From J013 sp038521775 (GTDB lineage: Bacteria; Pseudomonadota; Alphaproteobacteria; Rhodobacterales; Rhodobacteraceae): 21,145 nucleotides of DNA. Position 1 is the stretch's first letter. Every line of letters begins with the position of its first letter. The notes under the pieces were generated by a model. It worked only from the letters and a program-made list of their open reading frames with translations, did not search any database and had not been told where the DNA came from. Below are positions 7,969 through 16,473 of the stretch, one piece after another. A program made the translations under genes and the position numbers. The stretch spans positions 1 through 21,145 of the forward strand of contig JBCBKN010000022.1 of assembly GCA_038521775.1 (NCBI GenBank). Reading direction: 5' to 3'.

Positions 7969-8911
7969 CGCGCCGATCGAAGCAACCGGCCCGGCCCAGC
8001 GTCAGGCCGCGCCGGGCGAGGAGCTGTCAAAGGCGCCGCGCACGCTGTGGGGCGATGTGTGGCGCGAGTTTCGCAAGCATAAGGGGGCGATGATCGGGGC
8101 GGGGGTGTTCTTTGCCATCTGCCTTATGGTGGTGGTCGGGCCGCTGATCCACAGCACCGATCCGACCTTTGCCGACTGGCGCGCGCGCAATGTTGGCATG
8201 AGTTGGGAATATCCACTGGGCACCGACAATGTCGGGCGCGACAGCTTTGCCCAGCTTCTGGCCGGGGGTCGGGTGTCGCTCGCCGTGGGTGTGGCGGCAA
8301 TGGCGCTGTCGATCCTGCTGGGCGCGCTGGTGGGCATCCTGTCGGGCTATTTCAAACGCATTGACGGCCCGCTGATGCGGCTGACCGATCTGTTTCTGGC
8401 GCTGCCGATCCTGCCGCTGCTGCTGGTGATCATCATGCTCTTTCGCGATCCGCTGCGCGCGGCTTTCGGGCCCGAGATGGGGATCTTCATCCTCATCGTC
8501 TTTGTCATCGGCATCACCAGCTGGATGCAGACCGCCCGCATCGTGCGCGGCGAGGTGCTGGCGCTGCGCGAGCGGGAGTTTGTGCTGGCCGCCCATTCCA
8601 TCGGCACCCGGCCGCAGCGGATCCTGTCGCGGCATATCCTGCCCAATGTGGTCTCGCCGATCATGGTCTCGGCCACGCTGGGAATTGCCGCGGCGATCAT
8701 CACCGAAAGCGCGCTGAGCTTTCTGGGCCTGGGCTTTCCGCCCGATTTTCCCACCTGGGGCCGGCTGATCTACGACAACAAGGATTTTTTGCAGATCGCG
8801 CCGGAGCGGGTGATCTGGCCGGGGCTGGCCGTGGCGCTGACCGTCCTGTCGGTGAATTTCATGGGCGACGGGCTGCGCGATGCGATGGACCCGAGGGCGC
8901 GCGGAAGGTGA
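7961..8911 (+). CDS. ABC transporter permease (DppC-type)
   Basis: This 316-residue protein forms the second membrane half of the operon 1 importer. Features are the N-terminal cytoplasmic stretch WREFRKHKGAMIGAGVF (34-50) leading into helix 1, the DppC hallmark LGTDNVGRDSFAQLLAGGR (86-104), the EAA loop REFVLAAHSIG (205-215), and the ending LSVNFMGDGLRDAMDPR. ATG 7961 overlaps the DppB stop (7966-7968) and has AAGGA upstream; an in-frame ATG at 7919 would overlap by 50 bases and is rejected. It is the last gene of operon 1, followed by a terminator-like structure. Confidence 0.93.
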   Translation: MTDAPIEATGPAQRQAAPGEELSKAPRTLWGDVWREFRKHKGAMIGAGVFFAICLMVVVGPLIHSTDPTFADWRARNVGMSWEYPLGTDNVGRDSFAQLLAGGRVSLAVGVAAMALSILLGALVGILSGYFKRIDGPLMRLTDLFLALPILPLLLVIIMLFRDPLRAAFGPEMGIFILIVFVIGITSWMQTARIVRGEVLALREREFVLAAHSIGTRPQRILSRHILPNVVSPIMVSATLGIAAAIITESALSFLGLGFPPDFPTWGRLIYDNKDFLQIAPERVIWPGLAVALTVLSVNFMGDGLRDAMDPRARGR

Positions 8912-8918
8912 GGGCGTG

Positions 8919-8948
8919 CCTGCGGCAGCGTCGCAGGTGAGTATTTTT
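8919..8948 (+). terminator. Probable intrinsic terminator of operon 1
   Basis: A 6-bp stem, cctgcg at 8919-8924 and cgcagg at 8932-8937, with a 7-base loop is followed within a few bases by gtattttt ending at 8948. It begins 8 bases after the last operon 1 stop codon. Confidence 0.6.
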
Positions 8949-8963
8949 GCCAAGAAGAAGGGG
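8939..8963 (-). repeat. Dispersed intergenic element, copy 1 (inverted)
   Basis: Read on the minus strand this 25-base stretch matches the one at 17522-17546 at 21 of 25 positions. Both share ccccttcttcttgg and atactc and differ only in the 5-base centre. It overlaps the T-tract of the operon 1 terminator. From memory, similar 'ttcttgg...aatactc' elements are common between genes in Rhodobacteraceae. Confidence 0.65.
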
Positions 8964-9004
8964 CGGGCGCTGCGCGGGATGTCGAAACGCGGCCGTTGCG
9001 GGCG

Positions 9005-9037
9005 TCTCTTTCCTGCAGGCATGGGGCCTGCCAGAGA
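9005..9037 (+). promoter_or_regulatory. Leader hairpin overlapping the GST ribosome binding site
   Basis: gcaggc (9015-9020) pairs with gcctgc (9026-9031) across a 5-base loop, and tctct (9005-9009) pairs with agaga (9033-9037). The right arm enters the purine-rich ribosome binding stretch just before ATG 9049, so the structure could limit translation. Confidence 0.35.
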
Positions 9038-9048
9038 GGGAGAGAGAA

Positions 9049-9675
9049 ATGGCCGAACTTGAACTTATTGGTGCGCCGCGCAGCAATTTTGTCTGGACCA
9101 CCCGGATCGGGCTGACCGAGATGGGCGTGCCCTATGCGCATTCGCCAGCCGTGCCGCATAGCGAGGAGGTGTTTGCCATCCACCCGCTGGGCATCATCCC
9201 GGCCATGCGGCATGGCGAGGTGACGCTGTTTGAATCGCCCGCGATCCTGACCTATGCCCAGCAGGCGCTGGGGGGGCGGTCGCTGATCGCCGCCGATCCG
9301 GCGGTTGCGGCGCGCGACGAGCAATGGCGCTCATTCGCCCATACCCTGGCCGATCGGGTGATCATGCGGACCTATGCGATGGCCTATATCTTTCCGGGCA
9401 CCGAGGATGGATCGCCGAACCGGGCCATGATCGACGAGGTGCTGCCCAAATTCACCAGCCATCTCGACATGCTCGACGGCGCGGCCAGGGCCGGCGAGAT
9501 CGGGCGGGCCAAGCTGTCGATCGCCGACATCTATCTGCTGCCGATGCTCGCCTATGCCAGCCAGCTGCCCGAAGGGGGCGAGCTGGTTGCGGCCCGGCCG
9601 GCGCTGGCGGCCTATCTGAGGGCAGGGCTCGCCCAGCCCAGCGTGGCCGCCACCACGCCGCCACCGCGGCAGTAA
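9049..9675 (+). CDS. Glutathione S-transferase family protein
   Basis: This 208-residue cytoplasmic protein has the GST layout. The N-terminal thioredoxin-like domain (1-75) has the beta1 strand ELIGAPRSNFVWTTRIGL, cis-proline Pro51 in GIIPAM, and Glu62-Ser63 in ESPAI, which bind the gamma-glutamyl group. An all-helical domain (about 88-195) carries the folding N-capping box SIADIYLLPML (157-167). The catalytic position near the N-terminus is Ser12 or nearby rather than Cys or Tyr. GSTs conjugate or reduce glutathione adducts; the substrate is unknown. ATG 9049 has a purine-rich ribosome binding site (gagagggagagaga). The gene lies after the operon 1 terminator, so it is probably a separate unit. 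The Pro-rich tail TTPPPRQ is followed directly by tandem repeats. Confidence 0.88.
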   Translation: MAELELIGAPRSNFVWTTRIGLTEMGVPYAHSPAVPHSEEVFAIHPLGIIPAMRHGEVTLFESPAILTYAQQALGGRSLIAADPAVAARDEQWRSFAHTLADRVIMRTYAMAYIFPGTEDGSPNRAMIDEVLPKFTSHLDMLDGAARAGEIGRAKLSIADIYLLPMLAYASQLPEGGELVAARPALAAYLRAGLAQPSVAATTPPPRQ

Positions 9676-9728
9676 GGGCAGCGGTCAAAGCGCTCCAATC
9701 ACAGCGCATAAGCCACGGCGCCCCAATC

Positions 9729-9774
9729 AAAGCGCCCCACCCAAAGCGCCCCACCCAAAGCGCCCCACCCAAAG
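9729..9774. repeat. 14-bp tandem repeat after the GST gene
   Basis: Three exact copies of aaagcgccccaccc start at 9729, 9743 and 9757, followed by a partial copy at 9771. Degenerate relatives (caaagcgctccaatc, gcgccccaatc) fill the preceding 40 bases back to the GST stop. The repeat occupies most of the gap to the next gene. Confidence 0.85.
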
Positions 9775-9843
9775 CACGCGGGCCGGTTGCCCGGGCGCCG
9801 GTCTGCGCTAGGTCGCGCGCCAGACGAGCGGAAAGGCGCGGGC

Positions 9844-10725
9844 ATGCTGATCGAGATCCTGCGCGACGTTGGCTTGCCGGCCATCGTCGCCTTTATCATG
9901 TTTGCGCTGGGGCTTGGTCTGCGCCTGTCGGAATTTGCGGCAGCCTTCCGGCGGCCCAAGGCGCTGATCGCGGGGCTTGTCGCGCAGATGCTGCTCTTGC
10001 CCGCGGCGGCCTATGGCGTGGTCACACTTTTTGGCCTGACCGGCGAGATGGCGCTGGGCGTGATGATCCTGTCGGTCTGTCCGGGCGGGGTGACCACGAA
10101 CATGTTCGCGCGGCTCGCTGGCGGGCGGGTGGCGCTGTCGGTTGCGATGACCGGGATCGTGACGCTGGCCTCGGCGGTCACCATGCCGGCCTGGATCGCG
10201 CTCTGGTTTGAGGTCTTTCTGGGCGATGCGGCACCGGCGGTCTCGCTGACCGGCCTTGCGCTCTCGGTCTTTGCGCTCACCGCGCTGCCGGTCGGGCTGG
10301 GCATGGCGCTGGGCCATCTGCGCCCGGCCTTTGCCCTGCGGGTCGAGCCCGGGGCGATGCGTCTGGCAAGCGGGCTCTTTTGGCTTTTGATCCTGGCCGC
10401 CGCCGCGGCCGCCTGGGAGACGATCGCGCGCTCCATCGCCACGCTGGGCCCAGCGCTCGCGGTTCTGGTGGTGGTGCTCTCGGCGGCCGGCTATGGCACC
10501 GCGCGCGCCCTTGGCCTCGACCGGGCCGACCAGATCACGCTGACCATCGAGACCGGCATTCAGAACGGCACCATCGGGCTGACCCTGGTCACGCTGATCT
10601 ATGCCATCACCGATGCCACCGTGCCCGATGCCGCGGTGCCGATCGGGCTTTACAGCATCCTGATGTACGGGCTGATGATCCCAATGACGATCTGGCTGCG
10701 CCGCCGCGCCGCCGCGCCGGCCTGA
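9844..10725 (+). CDS. Bile acid:sodium symporter family transporter (BASS)
   Basis: This 293-residue very hydrophobic inner-membrane protein has about nine to ten helices. Hallmarks of the BASS/ASBT fold are CPGGVTTNMFARLAGG (79-94) and ETGIQNGTIGLTL (236-248), the two crossover regions that build the sodium and substrate sites; Glu236, Gln240 and Asn241 match conserved sodium ligands. Length fits short bacterial members. These proteins use the sodium gradient to move organic acids such as bile acids, pantoate or 2-keto acids; the ligand here is not predictable. ATG 9844 is preceded by ggaaagg; an in-frame ATG at 9787 would add only a polar leader. It lies alone between two repeat tracts, 168 bp after the GST gene. 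Confidence 0.92.
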   Translation: MLIEILRDVGLPAIVAFIMFALGLGLRLSEFAAAFRRPKALIAGLVAQMLLLPAAAYGVVTLFGLTGEMALGVMILSVCPGGVTTNMFARLAGGRVALSVAMTGIVTLASAVTMPAWIALWFEVFLGDAAPAVSLTGLALSVFALTALPVGLGMALGHLRPAFALRVEPGAMRLASGLFWLLILAAAAAAWETIARSIATLGPALAVLVVVLSAAGYGTARALGLDRADQITLTIETGIQNGTIGLTLVTLIYAITDATVPDAAVPIGLYSILMYGLMIPMTIWLRRRAAAPA

Positions 10726-10730
10726 CCCCC

Positions 10731-10782
10731 GACCCGCAGACCTGACCCGCAGCCCCGACCCGCAGCCCCGACCCGCAGCCCT
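10731..10782. repeat. 13-bp tandem repeat after the symporter gene
   Basis: Four copies of gacccgcagcccc, the first and last with slight changes, start at 10731, 10744, 10757 and 10770, only five bases after the symporter stop codon. Confidence 0.85.
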
Positions 10783-10844
10783 AACTCACCCCCGAAACCT
10801 GTTGCCAAAGCGGCGGGACTGCCGGAACCTGTGCGCGAGCAAGA

Positions 10845-10862
10845 CGCGCCGGGAAAGGCGCG
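10845..10862 (+). promoter_or_regulatory. Leader hairpin upstream of operon 2
   Basis: cgcgcc (10845-10850) and ggcgcg (10857-10862) form a perfect 6-bp stem with loop gggaaa, about 10 bases before the ribosome binding site agaggaga of the binding-protein gene. No convincing promoter is seen in the 105 bp between the preceding repeat tract and ATG 10888. Confidence 0.3.
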
Positions 10863-10887
10863 CCAGATCCGACAGAGGAGAGACATC

Positions 10888-12360
10888 ATGCGCACAGCCC
10901 TTCTGGCCATTGCCGCGGCCCTGGCCACGCCTTTCGCGGGCGCTGCCCTGGCCAAGACCGATGTGACCATCGGCATGCAGCTCGAGCCGCCGGGGCTCGA
11001 CCCCACCGCGGGCGCGGCCCAGGCCATCGACAGCGTGGTCTATGCCAATATCTTCCAGGGGCTCACCCGCTTTACGGAATCGGGCGATGTCGTCCCGGCC
11101 CTGGCCGAAAGCTGGACGATCTCGGAGGATGGCACCGTCTACACCTTCACCCTGCGCGCCGGGGTCACCTTCTCGGACGGCACCGCGCTCGACGCAGGCG
11201 ATGTGGTCTTCAGCTTCACCCGCGCGGTGGCCGAGGGCTCGGCCAATGCCCAGCAGGCGCTCTTTGCGGCCATCGAAAGCGTCGAGGCGGTCGATGATCT
11301 CACCGTCAAGATCACGCTCAGCCAGCCCCAGGGCAGCTTTCTCTTCAACATGGCCTGGGGCGATGCGGTGATCGTGGCGCCGGAATCGGCCGAAACCAAC
11401 GCCGCCTCCCCCGTGGGCACCGGGCCCTATATGCTCTCTGACTGGGTGAAGGGCGACCGGGTGATCCTGACCGCGCGCGAGGATTACTGGGGCGAGGCGC
11501 CGGCGATCACCGAGGCCACGATCCAGTTCATCTCCGACCCCACGGCGGCCTTTGCCGCCATCATGGCCGAGGATATCGACGCGTTTTCAGGCTTTCCCGC
11601 GCCCGAGAATGTGCCGCAATTCGAGGCCGATCCCCGCTTTGCCGTCATGATCGGCAATACCGAGGGCGAGACGATCCTGTCGACCAACAACACCATGCCG
11701 CCCCTCGACAATGTAAAGGTGCGCGAGGCCATCGCCCATGCCATCGACCGCCAGGCGGTGATCGACGGCGCCTATTACGGCTATGGCACGCCGATCGGCA
11801 CCCATTTTGCGCCCCACAACCCGGCCTATGTCGATCTCACCGGCCTCTCTTCCTATGACCCCGAAAAGGCCAAGGCGCTTCTGGCCGAGGCAGGCTTTCC
11901 CGACGGGTTCACCACCACGCTGAAACTGCCCCCGCCCTCCTATGCGCGGCGCGGGGGCGAGATCATCGCAGCCCAGCTTGCCGAGGTGGGCATCACCGTG
12001 GAGGTCTCGAACCTGGAATGGGCGCAATGGCTCGACGAGGTCTTCAAACAGACCAATTACGGGCTGACCATCGTGAGCCATACCGAGCCCTTCGACATCG
12101 GCATCTATGCGCGCGACACCTATTACTTCAACTATGACAGCGACACGTTCCGCGCCATCATCGCCGAGCTGGAGGTCACCGCCGAGCCCGAGGCGCGCGC
12201 CGCCCTCCTCGCCCAGGCCCAGGAGCATATCGCCAAGGAATATGTGAACGGCTATCTCTTCCAGCTGCCCGCCATCACCGTGGCCAAATCCGGGCTGAAG
12301 GGCATGTGGGCCAATGCCCCCGCCGCCGTGATGGACCTTGGCGCGCTCAGCTGGGAGTAA
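10888..12360 (+). CDS. ABC transporter substrate-binding protein, family 5
   Basis: This 490-residue periplasmic protein captures the substrate for operon 2. A Sec signal peptide covers 1-22, with cleavage after ALA. Family features include EPPGLDPT (33-40), YTFTLRAGVTFSDGTALDAGDVVFS-type strand/helix near 85-109, PVGTGPYMLSDW, and VREAIAHAIDRQAVIDGAYYG. It is about 80 residues shorter than the operon 1 binding protein and lacks its cysteine-rich insertions, so the two are distant paralogues that probably bind different ligands. ATG 10888 has agaggaga at good spacing. The link to the permeases downstream is interrupted by a 692-bp gap with a foreign-looking small gene. A guanidino-type ligand is suggested only by the ureohydrolase at the end of the operon. 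Confidence 0.92.
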   Translation: MRTALLAIAAALATPFAGAALAKTDVTIGMQLEPPGLDPTAGAAQAIDSVVYANIFQGLTRFTESGDVVPALAESWTISEDGTVYTFTLRAGVTFSDGTALDAGDVVFSFTRAVAEGSANAQQALFAAIESVEAVDDLTVKITLSQPQGSFLFNMAWGDAVIVAPESAETNAASPVGTGPYMLSDWVKGDRVILTAREDYWGEAPAITEATIQFISDPTAAFAAIMAEDIDAFSGFPAPENVPQFEADPRFAVMIGNTEGETILSTNNTMPPLDNVKVREAIAHAIDRQAVIDGAYYGYGTPIGTHFAPHNPAYVDLTGLSSYDPEKAKALLAEAGFPDGFTTTLKLPPPSYARRGGEIIAAQLAEVGITVEVSNLEWAQWLDEVFKQTNYGLTIVSHTEPFDIGIYARDTYYFNYDSDTFRAIIAELEVTAEPEARAALLAQAQEHIAKEYVNGYLFQLPAITVAKSGLKGMWANAPAAVMDLGALSWE

Positions 12361-12372
12361 GACATGAAGACT

Positions 12373-12397
12373 GTCGGGGCTCGGCGAGGGCCCCGAC
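12373..12397 (+). promoter_or_regulatory. Hairpin directly after the operon 2 binding-protein gene
   Basis: A perfect 8-bp inverted repeat, gtcggggc at 12373-12380 and gccccgac at 12390-12397, with a 9-base loop starts 12 bases after the stop. It matches in position the hairpin after the operon 1 binding protein. No T-tract follows. Confidence 0.55.
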
Positions 12398-12442
12398 TTG
12401 GACCACGACTAAGCCTTACGCTTTAAGCCAATAGAAAATCCA

Positions 12443-12853
12443 ATGTCAAAATCTACAGGGCGGGACTGGTTCAACGCCAAAAGCGAACAAGATAGGTACG
12501 GGATCCTGAACACCCTTGACTCCAAAATTTCTGCAATACTGCGAATTGATGCAACTTTATTTGGTATTTTTTTCCTTCCCCTCTTCGTTGATCAATTAAA
12601 TCTTACATCTTGTGAGAGATCTACCCTCTCAATTGTACTTCTTATCCTCTTCTTTTCCTTTTTTCTGTCTATGTACGTCCTTTGGTTCACAAGGGATGTG
12701 TCTTATGGGTTGTTCATACGGCGACTTTGGGCCTTGCGGATTTCTGTCATTCTGACGCTGGTGTCGGCCGGGTTCGTCCTCGCCATCGCGACTGAGCGCG
12801 CCCAATTCTTCACAGGTATTCTGCAGAACCTTCCCCATTGCTGCCCCTCATGA
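12443..12853 (+). CDS. Small three-helix membrane protein, low G+C, unknown function
   Basis: This 136-residue protein is not one I can name. It has a soluble N-terminus with RDWFNAKSEQDRYGILNTLDSKIS (7-30) and three hydrophobic helices at about 31-49, 61-83 and 98-118, with the conserved-looking motif LDSKISAILRIDATLFG at the first helix. The overall plan of a short N-terminal helix ending in D-x-K and then closely packed helices recalls small membrane proteins such as SLATT or Pycsar-effector types, but that is resemblance from memory only. Codons such as AGA, AGG, TTA and ATA and long T-runs set it apart from every neighbour. Ribosome binding is weak. It interrupts operon 2 between the binding protein and permease genes, suggesting a late insertion. 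The C-terminus NLPHCCPS may derive from adjoining sequence. Confidence 0.6.
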   Translation: MSKSTGRDWFNAKSEQDRYGILNTLDSKISAILRIDATLFGIFFLPLFVDQLNLTSCERSTLSIVLLILFFSFFLSMYVLWFTRDVSYGLFIRRLWALRISVILTLVSAGFVLAIATERAQFFTGILQNLPHCCPS

Positions 12854-12869
12854 TCAGCAGAGTTCTGCA
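12822..12869. repeat. Nested inverted repeat at the end of the small membrane gene
   Basis: tgcagaac (12822-12829) pairs with gttctgca (12862-12869), and inside it tgctg (12839-12843) pairs with cagca (12855-12859). The structure straddles the TGA at 12851-12853. It could be a terminator or a scar of insertion. The 183 bp from here to the permease gene hold no gene I can support. Confidence 0.45.
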
Positions 12870-13052
12870 TCCGCTCGGGCATGCGCGACGGCTGGTCCGG
12901 GCACCGGACGGTGGTTGCAACGGGTCGGTCGGCTTTCCAACCCAATCGAACCAGGCCATCGCCGTAACAACCGACACCGATCCTTGGCGAGCGGCACAGG
13001 GGTTGGGATTGCCGCTTGACCCCCCGGCGACGCCTCGCGCAGGCTGGCCGCG

Positions 13053-13993
<941 letters not shown>

Positions 13994-13994
<1 letters not shown>

Positions 13995-14815
13995 TGCGCA
14001 TCTCGGTCAATCTTGCCACAGGGGCAGCCCTGACCGCGCTTTTGGTGATCATGGCCGCGGTTTCGCTGGTGTGGACGCCCTATGACACCACCGATCTGGC
14101 CATCGCATCCAGGCTCCAGCCGCCCTCGGCCACGCATCTTCTGGGCACCGATCAGCTGGGCCGCGACATCCTTTCGATGGTCATGGAGGGGGCGCAGATC
14201 TCCATCGCCGTCGCCCTGGTCTCGGCGCTGCTGGGGGTGATGGCGGGCATCCCGCTGGGCCTTGCCGCCGCCGCGCGCCCCGGCTCGCTGATCGACGAGA
14301 TCATCATGCGCGGCAATGACATCACCTTTGCCTTTCCCGCCATCCTGATCGCCATTCTGATCACCGCGGTCTTCGGCCCCGGCGCGATCAACGCCATCAT
14401 CGCGATTGCGATCTTCAACTTCCCCGTCTTTGCCCGGCTGGCGCGGGGGGCGGCGCTCTCGCTCTGGCAGCGTGAATTCTGTTTGGCCGCCCAGGTCGCC
14501 GGCAAAAGCCGCGCGCGCATCTCGCTCGAACATATCCTGCCCAATATCGTCAATCTGATCGTGGTCCAGGGCACGACGGTCTTTTCGCTGGGCATCACGG
14601 CCGAGGCGACGCTGGCCTATCTGGGCCTGGGCACCCAGCCGCCCACACCCAGCTGGGGGCGCATGCTGGCCGAGGCGCAGACGCTCACAGCCATCGCGCC
14701 GCATGTCGCCATCATCCCGGGGCTTGCCATCGTGCTCACCGTTCTGGGGCTCAATCTGCTGGGCGACGGGCTGCGCGATGCGCTCGACCCGCGGCTGCAA
14801 CGGGTGCGGCAATGA
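13994..14815 (+). CDS. ABC transporter permease (DppC-type), operon 2
   Basis: This 273-residue protein pairs with the preceding permease. It has the DppC signature LGTDQLGRDILSMVMEGAQ (50-68), an EAA loop around REFCLAAQVAGKSR, and the closing block LGLNLLGDGLRDALDPRL. Its N-terminus is shorter than that of the operon 1 DppC, going straight into the first helix. Start and stop overlap neighbours by one and four bases, so expression is coupled and stoichiometric with them. Confidence 0.93.
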
Positions 14816-16473
14816 GCCTTGCCGGTCTTTCCGGGCCTGTGAGCCTCGCGAAACCCGCGCGCCCGTCGGACGGCGCGCGGGTTCTGAGGGTCGAGCACCT
14901 CGATCTGGCCATCGGCGACGCGCAGATCCTGCGCGATGTCTCGCTCAGCCTTGCACCGGGCGAGGTGCTGGGCATTATCGGCGAAAGCGGCTCGGGCAAA
15001 TCGATGACCGCGCTCTCGATCATGGATCTCTTGCCCAAGGGCGCGCGGCGGCAAGGGCGCATTGTGGTCGCAGGCCAGGTGCTGAGCGAGTATTCCGAAC
15101 GGCAGATGTGTGCTGTGCGCGGCGCCCAGATCGGCATGGTCTTTCAAGAGCCGATGACCGCGCTCAACCCGCTCAAGACCATTGGCGAGCAGGTGGCCGA
15201 AACCGTGCTGCAGCATCGCGCCGCGGGCCGGGCCGGGGCGCTGAACACCGCGCGCGCCGCCCTTGCACGGGTGGGCCTGCCGGAGGAACGGTTCCCGCTC
15301 AGCCGCTATCCGCATGAGCTTTCGGGCGGGCAGCGCCAGCGGGTCGTCATCGCCATGGCCATCGCCCTGCGCCCGCGGCTTTTGATCTGCGATGAGCCCA
15401 CCACCGCGCTCGACGTCACCACCCAGGCCCAGATCCTCGCGCTCTTGAAAGATCTGGTCGCCGAACAGGGGATGGGGATGATCTTCATCACCCATGATCT
15501 GGGGGTGATCGCCGGGCTTGCCGACCGGATCGCGATCATGCGCGCGGGCGAGATCCTGGAAACCGGGCCCACCGCGCAGGTCTTTGCCCAGATGCGCCAC
15601 CCCTATACCCGCGCGCTGCGCGACGCCTCCACCCATGTGCCTGTGCGCCCCGCGCGACGCCCGGGCGCACCGCTTTTGGAGATGCGCGGCCTTGTCCGCG
15701 AGTATCGCCTGCCGCGGCGCAATCTCTTTGGCCCGGCCCCGGTCTTTCGGGCCGTCGATGGCGTCAGCCTGACCATCCGCCAGGGCGAAAATCTCGGCCT
15801 GGTGGGCGAATCGGGCTGCGGCAAATCCACCCTCAGCCGCGCGATCCTGGGGCTGGAGCCCGCCCAGGGCGGCAGCATCACCCTTGCCGGCGATCCCATC
15901 GGCCCGGGGATGAGCGCCGCCCAGCGCCGGCGCATGCAGGTTGTGTTTCAGGACCCCTATGGCAGCTTCAACCCCCGCCACCGGGTCGGCCGGCTGGTGG
16001 CCGAACCCTTCCACCTCGCCGACCCCGCGCCTGCGCCCACCGAACGGGCCGAGCGGGTGGCCGAAGCGCTGGAGGCGGTGGGCCTGGCCGCCAAGGATGC
16101 CCAAAAATACCCGCATGAGTTCTCCGGCGGGCAGCGCCAGCGCATCGCCATTGCCCGGGCGCTGATCACCCGGCCCGAACTGATCCTGCTCGACGAGGCG
16201 GTCTCGGCGCTCGATGTCCAGGTCCGCGCCCAGATCCTCGATCTTCTGGCGGATCTCTCGGACCGCTACGGCCTTTCCTATCTCTTCATCAGCCATGATC
16301 TTTCGGTGGTGCGCGCCATCACCGACCGGGTGATGGTCATGCAGGCGGGCCGGATCGTGGAAGAGGGCGCCACCGAACAGGTCTTCTCGGCCCCCAGCCA
16401 CCCCTATACGCGCCAGCTTGTCGCGGCCACCCCGCGGCTCGATGCGGCCCTGGCCGAATTGGAGGCGCAATGA
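14812..16473 (+). CDS. Fused double-ATPase of the operon 2 importer (DppD-DppF fusion)
   Basis: This 553-residue protein joins both ATPase subunits in one chain, as in GsiA or YejF. Domain 1: Walker A GESGSGKS (57-64), Q-loop FQEPMTALNP (111-120), signature LSGGQRQ (170-176), Walker B LLICDEP (190-196), switch His228. A short linker (about 270-288) replaces the usual C-terminal oligopeptide domain. Domain 2: Walker A GESGCGKST (332-340), Q-loop FQDPYGSFNP, signature FSGGQRQ (437-443), Walker B LILLDEA (457-463), switch His495. Both sites look catalytically complete, although Walker B 2 has DEA in place of DEP. There is no C-terminal cysteine cluster, unlike both operon 1 ATPases. It overlaps genes on both sides as ATGA. 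Confidence 0.95.
   Translation: MSLAGLSGPVSLAKPARPSDGARVLRVEHLDLAIGDAQILRDVSLSLAPGEVLGIIGESGSGKSMTALSIMDLLPKGARRQGRIVVAGQVLSEYSERQMCAVRGAQIGMVFQEPMTALNPLKTIGEQVAETVLQHRAAGRAGALNTARAALARVGLPEERFPLSRYPHELSGGQRQRVVIAMAIALRPRLLICDEPTTALDVTTQAQILALLKDLVAEQGMGMIFITHDLGVIAGLADRIAIMRAGEILETGPTAQVFAQMRHPYTRALRDASTHVPVRPARRPGAPLLEMRGLVREYRLPRRNLFGPAPVFRAVDGVSLTIRQGENLGLVGESGCGKSTLSRAILGLEPAQGGSITLAGDPIGPGMSAAQRRRMQVVFQDPYGSFNPRHRVGRLVAEPFHLADPAPAPTERAERVAEALEAVGLAAKDAQKYPHEFSGGQRQRIAIARALITRPELILLDEAVSALDVQVRAQILDLLADLSDRYGLSYLFISHDLSVVRAITDRVMVMQAGRIVEEGATEQVFSAPSHPYTRQLVAATPRLDAALAELEAQ

Noticed and set aside
10726..10887. Guanidine riboswitch upstream of operon 2
   Set aside because: I looked for the paired hairpins with ACGR loops and other known guanidine motifs; the two short stems present have other loops.
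12854..13052. Remnant of an insertion sequence transposase between the small membrane gene and the permease
   Set aside because: The short minus-strand translations show no transposase motif, and no matching terminal inverted repeats or target duplication could be found by eye. Kept only as an unexplained spacer.
14617..16470. A 617-codon open frame on the minus strand
   Set aside because: It is antisense to the fused ATPase and permease. It repeats similar low-information strings to the other ATPase shadow and shows no domain.
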